A stretch of DNA of 53,000 nucleotides from Halomonas heilongjiangensis (GTDB lineage: Bacteria; Pseudomonadota; Gammaproteobacteria; Pseudomonadales; Halomonadaceae). Location: assembly GCF_002879645.1 (NCBI RefSeq), contig NZ_PNRE01000068.1, positions 1-53,000 of the forward strand. Reading direction: 5' to 3'. Shown here piece by piece: positions 32,535-41,984 of the stretch. The first letter of the stretch is position 1, and every line of letters begins with the position of its first letter. The translations under genes were made by a program, and so were the position numbers. Under the pieces are notes generated by a model, which ran no database searches, had not been told where the DNA came from, and saw nothing but the letters and a program-made list of their open reading frames with translations.

Positions 32535-35387
32535 TCATTCGCTCTCCACCAGCGCCGGCGTTTTCGCGCGACTCAGGCGGCAGGCGGCGTACTTGAACTC
32601 CGGGATCTTGCCGTCGGGATCCAGCGCCGGGTTGGTCAGGATGTTGGCCGCCGCCTCCACGTAGCAGAAGGGCACGAACACCAGACCCTCCGGCATCAGC
32701 GGATCGACCCGTGCCTTCAGGGTGATGGCGCCGCGCCGGGTGGTGATGGTGATCGGCTCGCCCGGCGCCATGCGCAGGCGCACCAGCTCCGCCGGCGCCA
32801 GGCTCGCCACCGCCTCGGGCTCGAGGTCGTCGAGCACCCGGGCGCGGCGGGTCATGGAGCCGGTGTGCCAGTGCTCCAACTGGCGCCCGGTGGTCAGCAC
32901 CGTGGGGTAGTCGCCATCGATGGGCTCGTCCGGCGGCAGCGGCCGGGTCGGGGCAAACTTCGCCCGCCCGCTCCCGGTGGGAAAGGCGTCGCTGAACACC
33001 ACGTCCGCACCAGGCGCGTCGTCGGCCGGACAGGGATAGGTCACCGAACTCTCCCGTTCCAGGCGCTCCCAGCTGATGTGGTCGAGCGACGCCATGCCCT
33101 GCTTCATCTCGGCGAACACCTCGCGGGGATGGGCGTAGTGCCAGCCCAGGCCGAAGCGGTTGGCGATCTCCTGGATGATCCACCAGTCGGGCTTCGCCTC
33201 ACCGGGCAACGGCACGGCGGCACGGCCCAGCTGCACCTGGCGGTTGGTGTTGGTGACGCTGCCATCCTTCTCCGGCCACGCCGAGGCCGGCAGGATCACG
33301 TCGGCGAACTGCGCGGTCTCGGTGACGAACAGGTCCTGCACCACCAGGTGCTCGAGCTTGGCCAGGGCCGCCCGGGCATGGTCGAGGTCCGGGTCGGACA
33401 TCGCCGGATTCTCGCCCTGGATGTACATCCCCTTGATGGTCCCCGCCGCAATGGCATCCATGATCTCCACCACGGTGAGCCCCGGCGTCGCGTCGAGCGG
33501 TGTGTTCCACAGCTCCTCGAAGGCGGCACGCACCTGGGCGTCGGTCACCGGCTGGTAGTCGGGCAGCACCATGGGGATCAGGCCGGCGTCCGAGGCCCCC
33601 TGGACGTTGTTCTGGCCACGCAGCGGGTGCAGGCCGGTGCCGGGGCGGCCGGTCTGGCCGCAGGCCAGCGCCAGCGAGATCAGGCAGCGCGCGTTGTCGG
33701 TGCCGTGCACGTGCTGGGAGATGCCCATGCCCCAGAAGATCATCGCCTTGTCGGCGGTGGCGTAGAGCCGGGCGATCTCGCGAATCAGCGCCGGCGCGAC
33801 GCCGCAGGCGGGCGACATGGCCTCGGGGGTCAGGTCGCGCACATGGGCCTTGAGCGCCTCGAAGCCCTCGGTGTGGGCGTCGATGTAGTCCTGATCGTAG
33901 AGCTCCTCGCTGACGATCACGTTGAGCATGGCGTTGTAGAGCGAGACGTCGCCGCCGGGGGTGAAGCGCACGCTGCGGTGGGCATAGGCGTCCAGCGCCT
34001 GGCCGCGGGGATCGAGGATGATCAGCTTGGTGCCGCTTCTCGCCGCCTGCTTGAAGTAGGTGGCCGCCACCGGGTGGTTGATCGCCGGGTTGCAGCCGGT
34101 GAGGATCACCACGTCGGACTGCAGTGCCTGCATGAAGGAGGCCGTCACCGCCCCCGAGCCGATGCATTCCATCAGCGCCGCCACCGAGCTGGCGTGACAG
34201 AGCCGGGTGCAGTGGTCGACATGGTTGGAGCCGAAGCCGGTGCGCACCAGCTTCTGGAACAGCCAGGCCTCCTCGTTGGAGCACTTGGCGCTGCCGAAGC
34301 CGGCCAGTGCATCGGGCCCATGGGCCGCCTTGAGGTCGACGAGCCCCTTGGCGGCGACATCCAGTGCCTCCTCCCAGCTCGCCTCGCGGAAATGGGTCAG
34401 CGGCGCGAGCGGGTCGAAGTCGGGGTCGAGCCCCTTGGGCACCCCCGGCCTGCGGATCAGCGGCCTGGTGAGCCGCGAGGGATGGTTGGGGTAGTCGAAG
34501 CCGAAGCGCCCCTTGACGCATAACCGGTTCTGGTTCGACGGCCCGTCGCGCCCCTCGACGAACAGGATCTTCTCGTCCTTGATGTGGTAGGTGAGCTGGC
34601 AGCCCACCCCGCAGTAGGGACAGACCGAGTCGACGGTGCGGTCGGCCGCCTTGGAGTCGCCGCGACCCGCGGCGTCGATCAGGGTCGCCGGCATCAGCGC
34701 CCCGGTGGGACAGGCCTGGACGCACTCGCCGCAGGCCACGCAGGTGCTATCGCCCATGGCATCGTCGAAGTCGAAGACGATCTTCGAGGCCGCCCCGCGA
34801 TGGGCCAGGCCGATGACGTCGTTGCCCTGCACTTCGCGGCAGGCGCGAACGCAGAGGTTGCACTCGATGCAGGCATCGAGATTGACGTTCATCGCCGAAT
34901 GGCTGATGTCATGGCCGTGGGCATGGGGGAGAGAGGCCGCCCGCTCGGCGACATGATGCACCGTGGGTGCCTCTCGCTCGGCCCGCGCCGGCAGCCGCTC
35001 GCGCACCGCGGTGGCGTCGATGGCCAGTTGATCGGCCATGGCCCAGAAGTGGCTCGAGCGGTCGGGGCCAGCGTCGCGCTCGGGCTGGTCGGCGATCAGC
35101 AGCTCCATCACGCCTTCGCGGGACACCCGCGCCCGCTCCGAGGTGGCGCTCCTGACCACCATGCCGGGGGTCGCCTCGCGCAGGCAGCTCGCCGCCAGCA
35201 CGCGCTCGCCCTCGATCTCCACCATGCAGGCGCGGCAGTTGCCGTCGGCGCGGTAGCCGGGGGCATCCTTGAAGCAGAGATGGGGAATGGTCTCGCCGGC
35301 GCGCTTGGCCACCTGCCACAGGGTCTCGCCGGGGTGAGCGCTCACCTCGGCGCCATCCAGGGTCAGGGTAAAGGTCTCTTGTGCCAT
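32535..35387 (-). CDS. fdsA: NAD-dependent formate dehydrogenase alpha subunit (molybdenum)
   Basis: 950 residues. Cluster ligands run in order: [2Fe-2S] Cys38, Cys51, Cys54, Cys68; two [4Fe-4S] groups at Cys173/176/179/183 and Cys216/219/222/226; another at Cys256/259/263/290. The molybdenum ligand is Cys397 followed by His398 in the motif DHCTRLCHASS, so the enzyme uses cysteine, not selenocysteine. A bis-MGD binding body and a C-terminal dinucleotide domain follow. It oxidises formate to CO2; electrons pass to the FMN/NAD module encoded upstream. ATG 35387 with AGGGAG. Completes C1 oxidation from betaine methyl groups. Confidence 0.95.
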   Translation of the reverse strand: MAQETFTLTLDGAEVSAHPGETLWQVAKRAGETIPHLCFKDAPGYRADGNCRACMVEIEGERVLAASCLREATPGMVVRSATSERARVSREGVMELLIADQPERDAGPDRSSHFWAMADQLAIDATAVRERLPARAEREAPTVHHVAERAASLPHAHGHDISHSAMNVNLDACIECNLCVRACREVQGNDVIGLAHRGAASKIVFDFDDAMGDSTCVACGECVQACPTGALMPATLIDAAGRGDSKAADRTVDSVCPYCGVGCQLTYHIKDEKILFVEGRDGPSNQNRLCVKGRFGFDYPNHPSRLTRPLIRRPGVPKGLDPDFDPLAPLTHFREASWEEALDVAAKGLVDLKAAHGPDALAGFGSAKCSNEEAWLFQKLVRTGFGSNHVDHCTRLCHASSVAALMECIGSGAVTASFMQALQSDVVILTGCNPAINHPVAATYFKQAARSGTKLIILDPRGQALDAYAHRSVRFTPGGDVSLYNAMLNVIVSEELYDQDYIDAHTEGFEALKAHVRDLTPEAMSPACGVAPALIREIARLYATADKAMIFWGMGISQHVHGTDNARCLISLALACGQTGRPGTGLHPLRGQNNVQGASDAGLIPMVLPDYQPVTDAQVRAAFEELWNTPLDATPGLTVVEIMDAIAAGTIKGMYIQGENPAMSDPDLDHARAALAKLEHLVVQDLFVTETAQFADVILPASAWPEKDGSVTNTNRQVQLGRAAVPLPGEAKPDWWIIQEIANRFGLGWHYAHPREVFAEMKQGMASLDHISWERLERESSVTYPCPADDAPGADVVFSDAFPTGSGRAKFAPTRPLPPDEPIDGDYPTVLTTGRQLEHWHTGSMTRRARVLDDLEPEAVASLAPAELVRLRMAPGEPITITTRRGAITLKARVDPLMPEGLVFVPFCYVEAAANILTNPALDPDGKIPEFKYAACRLSRAKTPALVESE

Positions 35388-35398
35388 CGTCAGTCTCC

Positions 35399-37117
35399 CT
35401 ACCCTTTCACGATCACGTTCTGGCCGGAGAGTTCACCGCGGAAGTCCCGCAGCAGCCCCAGCACCGGATTGGGCGCCGCCTGGCCCAGGCCGCAGATGGA
35501 GGCATCCATCATCACCTGCGACAAGCGCTCGAGCTCGTCGACCCGCCACTCGTCGCGCTCGAGCAGGGTCAGCATCTTCTCGGTACCGACCCGGCACGGC
35601 GTGCACTGGCCGCACGATTCGTCGGCGAAAAAGGCCAGCAGGTTGGTGGCCACCGCCCTGAGGTCGTCCCGGTCGGACAAGACGATGACGGCCGCCGAGC
35701 CGATGAAGCAGCCCGCCTCCTGCAGGGTGTCGAAGTCCAGCGGGATATCGGCCTTGCTCGCCGGGAGTATCCCCCCGGAGGCGCCGCCGGGCAGGTAACC
35801 GGCGAGTCGATGCCCCTCGGCCATGCCACCGCAGTACTCCTCGATCAGCTCGTTGAGGGTGATACCGGCGGGCGCCAGGTGCACGCCCGGACGCCTGACC
35901 CGGCCGGAGACCGAGAAGCTCCTGAGCCCCTTGCGGCCATGACGGCCGTGGCCGGCGAACCAGTCGGCGCCTTTTTCCCAGATCAGCGGGATCCAGTAGA
36001 CGGTCTCGACGTTGTTGACCAGGGTCGGGCGGTCGAAGAGCCCTTTCTGGGCGACGAAAGGCGGACGGTGGCGCGGCTTGCCGGGCTTGCCCTCCAGCGA
36101 CTCGATCATCGCCGACTCCTCGCCGCAGATGTAGGCACCGGCGCCGCGGCGCAGCACGATGTAGCCCGGCGGCACCAGGCCGGCGGCCTCGAGCTCGTCG
36201 ATCGCCTCGTGAAGCACCCGGTGCAGACCGGGGTACTCGTCGCGCAGGTAGATGTAGAGCGCCTCGGCCTCCACCGCCCAGGCGCTGACCAGCGCCCCCT
36301 CGAGGAAGCGGTGCGGCGAGCGCTCCAGGTAGTAGCGGTCCTTGAAGGTGCCGGGCTCGCCCTCGTCGGCGTTGATCGCGCAATAACGCGGGCCCGGCTC
36401 CTGGCGTACGAAGTGCCACTTCTTGAAGGTGGGGAAACCGGCGCCGCCGAGGCCACGCAGGTTGGCGGTCTCGAGGGACTGCATCAGTGCCTCCACCGTC
36501 ACCTTGCCGGCGCGGCAGTCGGCGAGCAGCCGGTAGCCCCCCGCTTCGCGGTAGTCGCCGAGGCGTTGCCAGAGGATCGCCTCGGGGTGGAAGTGACCGG
36601 TATCGACCACCGATTCGACGCCCTCGCGGGTGGCGAACAGCACGTGGTGGTGCCCCACCTCGACCACCGGTGCCGTCTCGCAGCGCCCCATGCAGGGGGC
36701 GCGCACCACCCGCACCCGGGCCGGGTCGACGCCCGCCTTGAGCTCGGCCTCGAGGGTGGCGGCACCGGCGAGCTGGCAGGAGAGCGAGTCGCAGACGCGG
36801 ATCGTCGTCTCCGGCGGCGGCGTCTGGTCGTCGTGGACCACGTCGAAGTGAGCATAGAAGGTGGCGGTCTCGTAGACCGCGGCCATCGGCAGGTTCATGT
36901 AAGCGGCCAGCGCCCGCAGGTTCACCAGCGACAGGTGACCATGGGCATCCTGGATGGCGTGCAGGTGTTCGATCAGCAGGTCGCGGCGGCGCAGGTCGGC
37001 ATCCTTGCGTTCGTCACCGAGCAGTTGGCGCAGGGACGCCAGGGCGACGGGGGGCAGATCACGGCCACGGGGCCTGCCGCGGAAACGGCGCTTGGGGGTG
37101 ACGGTCTCGACGGTCAT
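35399..37117 (-). CDS. fdsB: Formate dehydrogenase diaphorase subunit, fused gamma-beta (NuoE-NuoF)
   Basis: 572 residues joining two usually separate subunits. Residues 1-160 are NuoE/FdsG-like with [2Fe-2S] ligands Cys109, Cys114, Cys142, Cys146. Residues about 190-572 are NuoF/FdsB-like: FMN loop GLGGAGFPTFKKW (222-234), NADEGEPGTFKDR (249-261), and the [4Fe-4S] ligands Cys502, Cys505, Cys508 and Cys542. It transfers electrons from formate oxidation to NAD+. The ribosome site at ATG 37117 is weak. The fusion saves assembly of a separate gamma subunit; I see no separate fdsG gene nearby. Confidence 0.93.
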   Translation of the reverse strand: MTVETVTPKRRFRGRPRGRDLPPVALASLRQLLGDERKDADLRRRDLLIEHLHAIQDAHGHLSLVNLRALAAYMNLPMAAVYETATFYAHFDVVHDDQTPPPETTIRVCDSLSCQLAGAATLEAELKAGVDPARVRVVRAPCMGRCETAPVVEVGHHHVLFATREGVESVVDTGHFHPEAILWQRLGDYREAGGYRLLADCRAGKVTVEALMQSLETANLRGLGGAGFPTFKKWHFVRQEPGPRYCAINADEGEPGTFKDRYYLERSPHRFLEGALVSAWAVEAEALYIYLRDEYPGLHRVLHEAIDELEAAGLVPPGYIVLRRGAGAYICGEESAMIESLEGKPGKPRHRPPFVAQKGLFDRPTLVNNVETVYWIPLIWEKGADWFAGHGRHGRKGLRSFSVSGRVRRPGVHLAPAGITLNELIEEYCGGMAEGHRLAGYLPGGASGGILPASKADIPLDFDTLQEAGCFIGSAAVIVLSDRDDLRAVATNLLAFFADESCGQCTPCRVGTEKMLTLLERDEWRVDELERLSQVMMDASICGLGQAAPNPVLGLLRDFRGELSGQNVIVKG

Positions 37118-37240
37118 GAGGGGCTCGTTGTTCTCGGTTGGCGCTTACCTGTCTTGCATGTTCGCACCGGCTTCGGGCAGGGGCAATGCCCGGCCGGCCC
37201 GGAAGGCAGCCCCCGGACATGCAGAGGTCGTTTCGGGAAT

Positions 37241-37263
37241 GGCCCCGGCATCCTGCCGGGGCC
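37241..37263 (-). terminator. Hairpin after fdhA
   Basis: 10-bp perfect GC stem, 37241-37250 and 37254-37263 with a 3-nt loop, 22 bases past the fdhA stop and upstream of the fds operon. No long T-run follows. Confidence 0.6.
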
Positions 37264-37284
37264 GCTCACCTACGGTCGGACAGG

Positions 37285-38478
37285 TCAGGCAGCGACGCTG
37301 CCGTGGGGGTCGATAACGAATTTCTTGGCGGCGCCGCCGTCGAAGTCGGCGTAGCCCTGGGGCGCCTGATCCAGGGTGATCATCTGGACGTTGACCGCAT
37401 CGGCGATCTTGACCTTGCCGAACAGGATCGCCTGCATCAGCGGGCGGTGGTACTTCATCACCGGGCACTGGCCGGTGTGGAAGCTGTGGGACTTGGCCCA
37501 GCCGAGGCCGAAGCGCATGCTCAGCGCGCCCTGCTTGGCGGCGTCGTCGGCCGCACCCGGGTCTTCGGTCACGTAGAGGCCGGGGATGCCGATCTGGCCA
37601 CCGGCGCGGGTCAGTGACATGGCCGAGTTGAGCACGGTGGCGGGCGCCTCCTTGCCGTGGTTGCAGCCGCAGGCGTGGGCCTCGAAGCCGACGCAGTCGA
37701 CGAAGGCGTCGACCTCACGCTCGCCGAGGATGACCTCGAGCTTGTCGGCGATATCGCCGTCCTGGGTCAGGTCGATGGTCTCGCAACCGAAGCTGCGGGC
37801 CTGGGCCAGGCGATCCTCGATCATGTCGCCGACGATCACGCAGGCCGCCCCCAGCAGCTGGGCGGAGACCGCCGCGGCCAGGCCCACCGGGCCGGCACCG
37901 GCGATATAGACGGTGCTGCCCGGGCCGACCCCGGCGGTGACACAGCCGTGGAAGCCGGTGGGGAAGATATCGGAGAGCAGGGTCAGGTCCTTGATCTTCT
38001 CCATCGCCTGGTCGGCGTCCGGGAACTTCAGCAGGTTGAAGTCGGCATAGGGCACCATGACGTACTCAGTCTGACCACCGACCCAGCCACCCATGTCCAC
38101 ATAGCCGTAGGCGGCGCCGGGACGCGCCGGATTGACGTTGAGGCAGATGCCGGTCTTGCCTTCCTTGCAGTTGCGGCAGCGCCCGCAGGCGATGTTGAAC
38201 GGCACCGAGACCAGGTCGCCCGGCTGGATGAATTCGACGTCGCGGCCGCACTCGACCACCAGGCCGGTGATCTCGTGACCCAGCACCAGGCCGGACGGTG
38301 CGGTGGTGCGGCCGCGCACCATATGCTGGTCGCTGCCACAGATGTTGGTGGTGACGACCTTCAGGATCACGCCGTGGTCGCACTTGCGATTGCCGATGGC
38401 AAGTTCCGGATAGGGGATGGATTCGACGGCGACGCTACCAGGACCCTTGTAGACGACTCCGCGGTTGGCTGCACTCAT
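37285..38478 (-). CDS. fdhA: Glutathione-independent, zinc-dependent formaldehyde dehydrogenase
   Basis: 397 residues from ATG 38478 (AGGAAG upstream). Catalytic zinc ligands Cys47 and His68 (GHE motif) and the structural-zinc cysteines Cys98, Cys101, Cys104, Cys112 correspond to those of the Pseudomonas putida enzyme with an offset of one. Rossmann motif GAGPVGLAAAVSA about 179-191. The insertion with CGCNHG is typical of this subfamily, which keeps NAD tightly bound. Converts formaldehyde to formate. Position next to fds and within the betaine locus suits its role in disposing of methyl groups released by GbcAB. Confidence 0.95.
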   Translation of the reverse strand: MSAANRGVVYKGPGSVAVESIPYPELAIGNRKCDHGVILKVVTTNICGSDQHMVRGRTTAPSGLVLGHEITGLVVECGRDVEFIQPGDLVSVPFNIACGRCRNCKEGKTGICLNVNPARPGAAYGYVDMGGWVGGQTEYVMVPYADFNLLKFPDADQAMEKIKDLTLLSDIFPTGFHGCVTAGVGPGSTVYIAGAGPVGLAAAVSAQLLGAACVIVGDMIEDRLAQARSFGCETIDLTQDGDIADKLEVILGEREVDAFVDCVGFEAHACGCNHGKEAPATVLNSAMSLTRAGGQIGIPGLYVTEDPGAADDAAKQGALSMRFGLGWAKSHSFHTGQCPVMKYHRPLMQAILFGKVKIADAVNVQMITLDQAPQGYADFDGGAAKKFVIDPHGSVAA

Positions 38479-38566
38479 GGCTGGCTTCCTCTGTCTTGTT
38501 GTCGGGAGCGGCGCAAACGCCACTCAGGGATTTTACCGGCTCTACTCACCGGGATTGTTCCCCGAT

Positions 38567-38593
38567 GAGTCATCCCCATGCGCGATCGCGACA
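38567..38593 (-). promoter_or_regulatory. Weak half-sites of the TGTCGC operator upstream of fdhA
   Basis: GCGACA at 38588-38593 (TGTCGC toward fdhA) with GAGTCA 21 bases away at 38567-38572, matching four of six positions. The nearer half-site ends 89 bases before the fdhA start. The degeneracy makes this tentative. Confidence 0.3.
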
Positions 38594-38740
38594 TCCTCTT
38601 CAGCATGATTAATCGCGTGTGCGGGTGGATAGCCGGAGGTCGTTTTCACGACACACCCCTTCCCCGGCAGGCCCAACAATGCGCAGGCCCGGGGATGCCG
38701 GAACATCCCCGGGACCAACAACAACACTCGAGGACCCCCT

Positions 38741-40318
38741 ATGACGAGCGATGACGACCCGATCCTGTCCCCCGGACAGGACAATACCCAGATCATGGGG
38801 CTGGATTTCCACCACCCCGTCTTTCCTCTCTCGGCGCTGGCCATCCTGGCCTTCATTCTCTATGCGCTGATCTATCCCGATGCCGCCAATACCCAGCTGA
38901 CCACGGCCCGTGGCTGGTCCATCGAGCACTTCGACTGGCTGTTCATGATCGCCGGCAACCTCTTCGTGCTGCTGTGCATCGCACTGATCGTGATGCCGGT
39001 GGGCCGGATTCGCCTCGGCGGCGACGGGGCCCGGCCGGAGTACTCGACCACCTCCTGGTTCGCCATGCTGTTCGCGGCGGGCATGGGCATCGGCCTGATG
39101 TTCTGGAGCGTGGCCGAGCCGGTGGCCTACTACACCGACTGGTACGGTACCCCGCTCAATGCCGAGGCACACACCCCGGCCGGGGCCAGTGCGGCCATGG
39201 GCGCCACCATGTTCCACTGGGGCCTGCACCCCTGGGCGATCTACGGCGTGGTCGGCCTGTCGCTGGCCTTCTTCGCCTACAACCGCGGCCTGCCGCTGAC
39301 CCTGCGTTCGGCCTTCACGCCGATCCTCGGCGAGCGGGTGCGGGGCTGGTTCGGCCATATCATCGACATCGTCGCGGTGCTGGCGACCATCTTCGGTCTC
39401 GCCACCTCGCTGGGCTTCGGCGCCTCCCAGGCCGCGGGCGGGCTCAACTACCTGTTCGATGTCCCCAACACCATCGGCACCCAGATCGCCATCATCGTCG
39501 GCGTCACCGTGGTCGCGCTGTTCTCGGTGTGGCGGGGTATCGACGGTGGGGTGAAGCTGTTCTCCAACATCAACATGGTGATCGCCCTCGCCCTGCTCGT
39601 CTTCGTGGTCATCACCGGTTCCACCCTGCTGTTCCTCAACGGGCTGTGGAACACCACCCTGGCCTATGTCAGCCATATCGTGCCGCTCTCCAACTGGGTC
39701 GGTCGCGACGACTCCACCTGGTACCACGGCTGGACGGTGTTCTACTGGGCCTGGTGGATCTCCTGGTCGCCCTTCGTCGGCATGTTCATCGCCCGGGTCT
39801 CGCGGGGGCGCACGGTGCGCGAGTTCCTGACCGCCGTGCTGGTGGTACCGACCCTGGTCACCATCGTCTGGATGAGCGCCTTCGGCGGTACCGCCCTGTC
39901 CCAGTCCGCCGCCGGCGTCGGCGAGCTGGCCAACGGCATCAGCGACGTCTCCCTGGCGATGTTCCAGATGCTCGAGCACCTGCCGCTGACCACCCTGACC
40001 TCCAGCCTGGCGATCCTGCTGGTGCTGATCTTCTTCATCACCTCCTCGGACTCCGGCTCGTTGGTGATCGACAACATCACCGCCGGCGGCAAGACCGATG
40101 CGCCCCGCGGCCAGCGTGTCTTCTGGGCCACCCTGGAGGGAGTGATCGCCGGCATCCTGCTCTACGGCGGCGGCAGCACCGCGCTGGGCGCTCTGCAGGC
40201 AGGGGCCGTGGCCACTGGCCTGCCCTTCACCCTGATCCTGCTGGTGATGGCCTTCAGCCTGGTCAAGGGCCTGATGGAGGAGCAGCGCGGCACGGTGATG
40301 GCCAGGGTAAACGACTGA
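38741..40318 (+). CDS. BCCT-family osmolyte carrier, second copy
   Basis: 525 residues; ATG 38741 with GAGG upstream. Twelve membrane segments, with the BCCT signatures MFHWGLHPWAIYG, FYWAWWISWSPFVGMFIARVSRGRT and FFITSSDSGSLVID. It is clearly homologous to the carrier at 10283 and lacks that protein's long N-terminal tail. Located between fdhA and the etf/dgc genes, it is a likely uptake route for betaine, choline or carnitine used as carbon source rather than (or as well as) osmolyte. Divergent from fdhA across 262 bases; single gene with a hairpin at 40362. Confidence 0.9.
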   Translation: MTSDDDPILSPGQDNTQIMGLDFHHPVFPLSALAILAFILYALIYPDAANTQLTTARGWSIEHFDWLFMIAGNLFVLLCIALIVMPVGRIRLGGDGARPEYSTTSWFAMLFAAGMGIGLMFWSVAEPVAYYTDWYGTPLNAEAHTPAGASAAMGATMFHWGLHPWAIYGVVGLSLAFFAYNRGLPLTLRSAFTPILGERVRGWFGHIIDIVAVLATIFGLATSLGFGASQAAGGLNYLFDVPNTIGTQIAIIVGVTVVALFSVWRGIDGGVKLFSNINMVIALALLVFVVITGSTLLFLNGLWNTTLAYVSHIVPLSNWVGRDDSTWYHGWTVFYWAWWISWSPFVGMFIARVSRGRTVREFLTAVLVVPTLVTIVWMSAFGGTALSQSAAGVGELANGISDVSLAMFQMLEHLPLTTLTSSLAILLVLIFFITSSDSGSLVIDNITAGGKTDAPRGQRVFWATLEGVIAGILLYGGGSTALGALQAGAVATGLPFTLILLVMAFSLVKGLMEEQRGTVMARVND

Positions 40319-40361
40319 GTTCGAACGTCCTCCTGGCACCGACGACTCAGCCTGACGTGAA

Positions 40362-40386
40362 GCGGCCCCGGCATTGCCGGGGCCGC
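40362..40386 (+). terminator. Hairpin after the second BCCT gene
   Basis: 11-bp GC stem, 40362-40372 and 40376-40386 with ATT loop, 44 bases past the stop. Confidence 0.65.
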
Positions 40387-40577
40387 TGCGTGTCGGCCCC
40401 ACCCGACGGGAGCCCCCATCGTGAAGCTCTCTGGGACTCGACCTCGAGGAGACAAGCGGGCATCGTAGTGCTCTCCCTTCTGGCTAGTCGTCGAACGCCC
40501 ATTCGCCCGTCGAAGACGCCACGGAGAGACGACCCGATCGAGAGTTCATGGCCATCGAGGCCGAGGAGATACCACCG

Positions 40578-41105
40578 ATGTCGAACCGCTCCACCCGATT
40601 CCTGTGCCTGGCCGGCCTGTTGTCGCTGCTGGCCCTGGCGCCCCATGCCTTCGCCCAGCAAACCCCGCCGGGGGGCGCCGACGCCGATGTCACCACCGAG
40701 CAGTTCCGTGACTGGGAGGTGGTCTGCCCGAGCGAAGGCGGCGGCAACTGCACGATGTACCAGGTGGTCAACCACCCGGAGGGCGACCAGCCCCTGATGC
40801 AGGTGGTCGTGACATATCCACCGCAGCTCGATGGCCCGGCGATGACCTTCCTGCTACCGCTGGGCGTGCATCTCGCCTCGGGCCTGCAACTGAGCGTGGA
40901 CGGCGTCGAGCCGGCCCAGTTCCCCTACCAGGCCTGCCTGCAGCAGGGCTGCCGTGCCGACCTCCCCGTCGAGCCGGCCCTGCTGCAGGCATTGCGCAGC
41001 GGCAGCACGGCCACGCTGAGCCTGATCGACCCCCGGGGCGACCGCATGGACCTGGACATCTCCCTGATGGGCTTCACCGACGCCCAGGGCCGTATCGCTC
41101 GCTGA
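40578..41105 (+). CDS. Periplasmic IalB-like protein
   Basis: 175 residues from ATG 40578 (GGAG 9 bases upstream); the earlier in-frame ATG at 40548 has no ribosome site and would precede the signal peptide. Signal peptide 1-26, ending HAFAQ. The body resembles the invasion-associated locus B (IalB) family: FRDWEVVCPSEGGGNCTMYQ near the start, ACLQQGCRADLPVE in the second half with paired cysteines. In free-living bacteria the role is unknown; the name reflects Bartonella, not virulence here. It is flanked by hairpins and looks monocistronic. Confidence 0.8.
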   Translation: MSNRSTRFLCLAGLLSLLALAPHAFAQQTPPGGADADVTTEQFRDWEVVCPSEGGGNCTMYQVVNHPEGDQPLMQVVVTYPPQLDGPAMTFLLPLGVHLASGLQLSVDGVEPAQFPYQACLQQGCRADLPVEPALLQALRSGSTATLSLIDPRGDRMDLDISLMGFTDAQGRIAR

Positions 41106-41123
41106 AGGCGGTGCCCATCATGC

Positions 41124-41153
41124 GACAGCCCCGGCACGGTGGCCGGGGCTGTC
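41124..41153. terminator. Terminator between IalB-like gene and etfB
   Basis: 12-bp perfect stem, 41124-41135 and 41142-41153, 6-nt loop, then GTCGTTT. It serves two convergent genes (stops at 41105 and 41178). Confidence 0.7.
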
Positions 41154-41177
41154 GTCGTTTGGCATGCCGAGTCGCGA

Positions 41178-41984
41178 CTAGCGCAACACCCCCTCCTCCT
41201 CGAGCAGCTTGAGGATCGCCTCGGCGCCCTGCTCCGGTGTCACATCGGTGAGCACCTGGCCGCTGCCGCCCTCCGCCTTGGCGGCGGCGGCCTTGAAGCG
41301 CTCCCGGGCCGAGGCGGCCTTGACGATCTTCAGGCGCTTGGGCCGCTTGCGGGCCGGAGCCAGCTGCCACTGGGCCAGTTCCTGGTCGGGTTCAGCGGCC
41401 ACCGAAGTGGCCTCGAGCTCGGCCCGACGGGCCGGGCCGAAGGCGCTCTGACGCGCCGCCGGCGCCGCCCCATCCACGCTGAGGATGGCCGGCAGGCGCA
41501 CCTTGAGGCGCCGCCGCTGGCCTCTCGGCAGGGCCTGCAGCACCGTCGCCACGCCGTTCTCGACCTTCTCCACCGCGGCCAGCCCGTTGACCAGCGGCCA
41601 GCCCAGGCGCTCGGCCAGGGCATAGGGCAGCAGCCCCGAGCCCTCGCCGCGCTCCGCCCGGGCCCCGGTGATCACCAGCTGTGGCGGTGCCGCGGCCAGG
41701 TGCTCGGCCAGGGCCGGGATGGCATCGCTGCCCTCGGCCTGCTCCAGCAGGGTCAGACTCTCCAGCCCCATGCCCAGGTAGCCGCGCAGCGCCGCTTCGC
41801 TCTCCTCGCCGCGCGGGCCGGCATGCAGCAGGCTCACCCGGCTGCCGGACAGCTGACGTTCCAGGCCCAGGGCCAGTTCCAGCCCCCGGGCATCCTGATC
41901 GGCCCGACGGGCACGCCCGGTGATAGGGTGGCGGCCCACCGAGACCAGTACCGCCACCTCGACTCCCTGCTGCTCAGGCCGCAT
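41178..41984 (-). CDS. etfB: Electron transfer flavoprotein, beta-type subunit of the dimethylglycine pathway
   Basis: 268 residues from ATG 41984, with GGAGG upstream; it overlaps the etfA 3' end by 11 bases. N-terminal VEVAVLVSVGRHPITG, a central LGWPLVNGLAAVEKVENG segment and C-terminal RFKAAAAKAEGG match the diverged EtfB found beside dgcAB in Pseudomonas (the PA5401 position). With EtfA it should accept electrons from DgcAB, passing them to the quinone pool. It is diverged from the general fatty-acid-oxidation EtfB. The position after etfA in a tight operon supports the assignment. Confidence 0.85.
   Translation of the reverse strand: MRPEQQGVEVAVLVSVGRHPITGRARRADQDARGLELALGLERQLSGSRVSLLHAGPRGEESEAALRGYLGMGLESLTLLEQAEGSDAIPALAEHLAAAPPQLVITGARAERGEGSGLLPYALAERLGWPLVNGLAAVEKVENGVATVLQALPRGQRRRLKVRLPAILSVDGAAPAARQSAFGPARRAELEATSVAAEPDQELAQWQLAPARKRPKRLKIVKAASARERFKAAAAKAEGGSGQVLTDVTPEQGAEAILKLLEEEGVLR

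Noticed and set aside
38609..40402. 597-residue minus-strand frame opposite the second BCCT gene
   Set aside because: Its Gln/His/Gly/Asp-rich composition marks a shadow of the membrane-protein codons.
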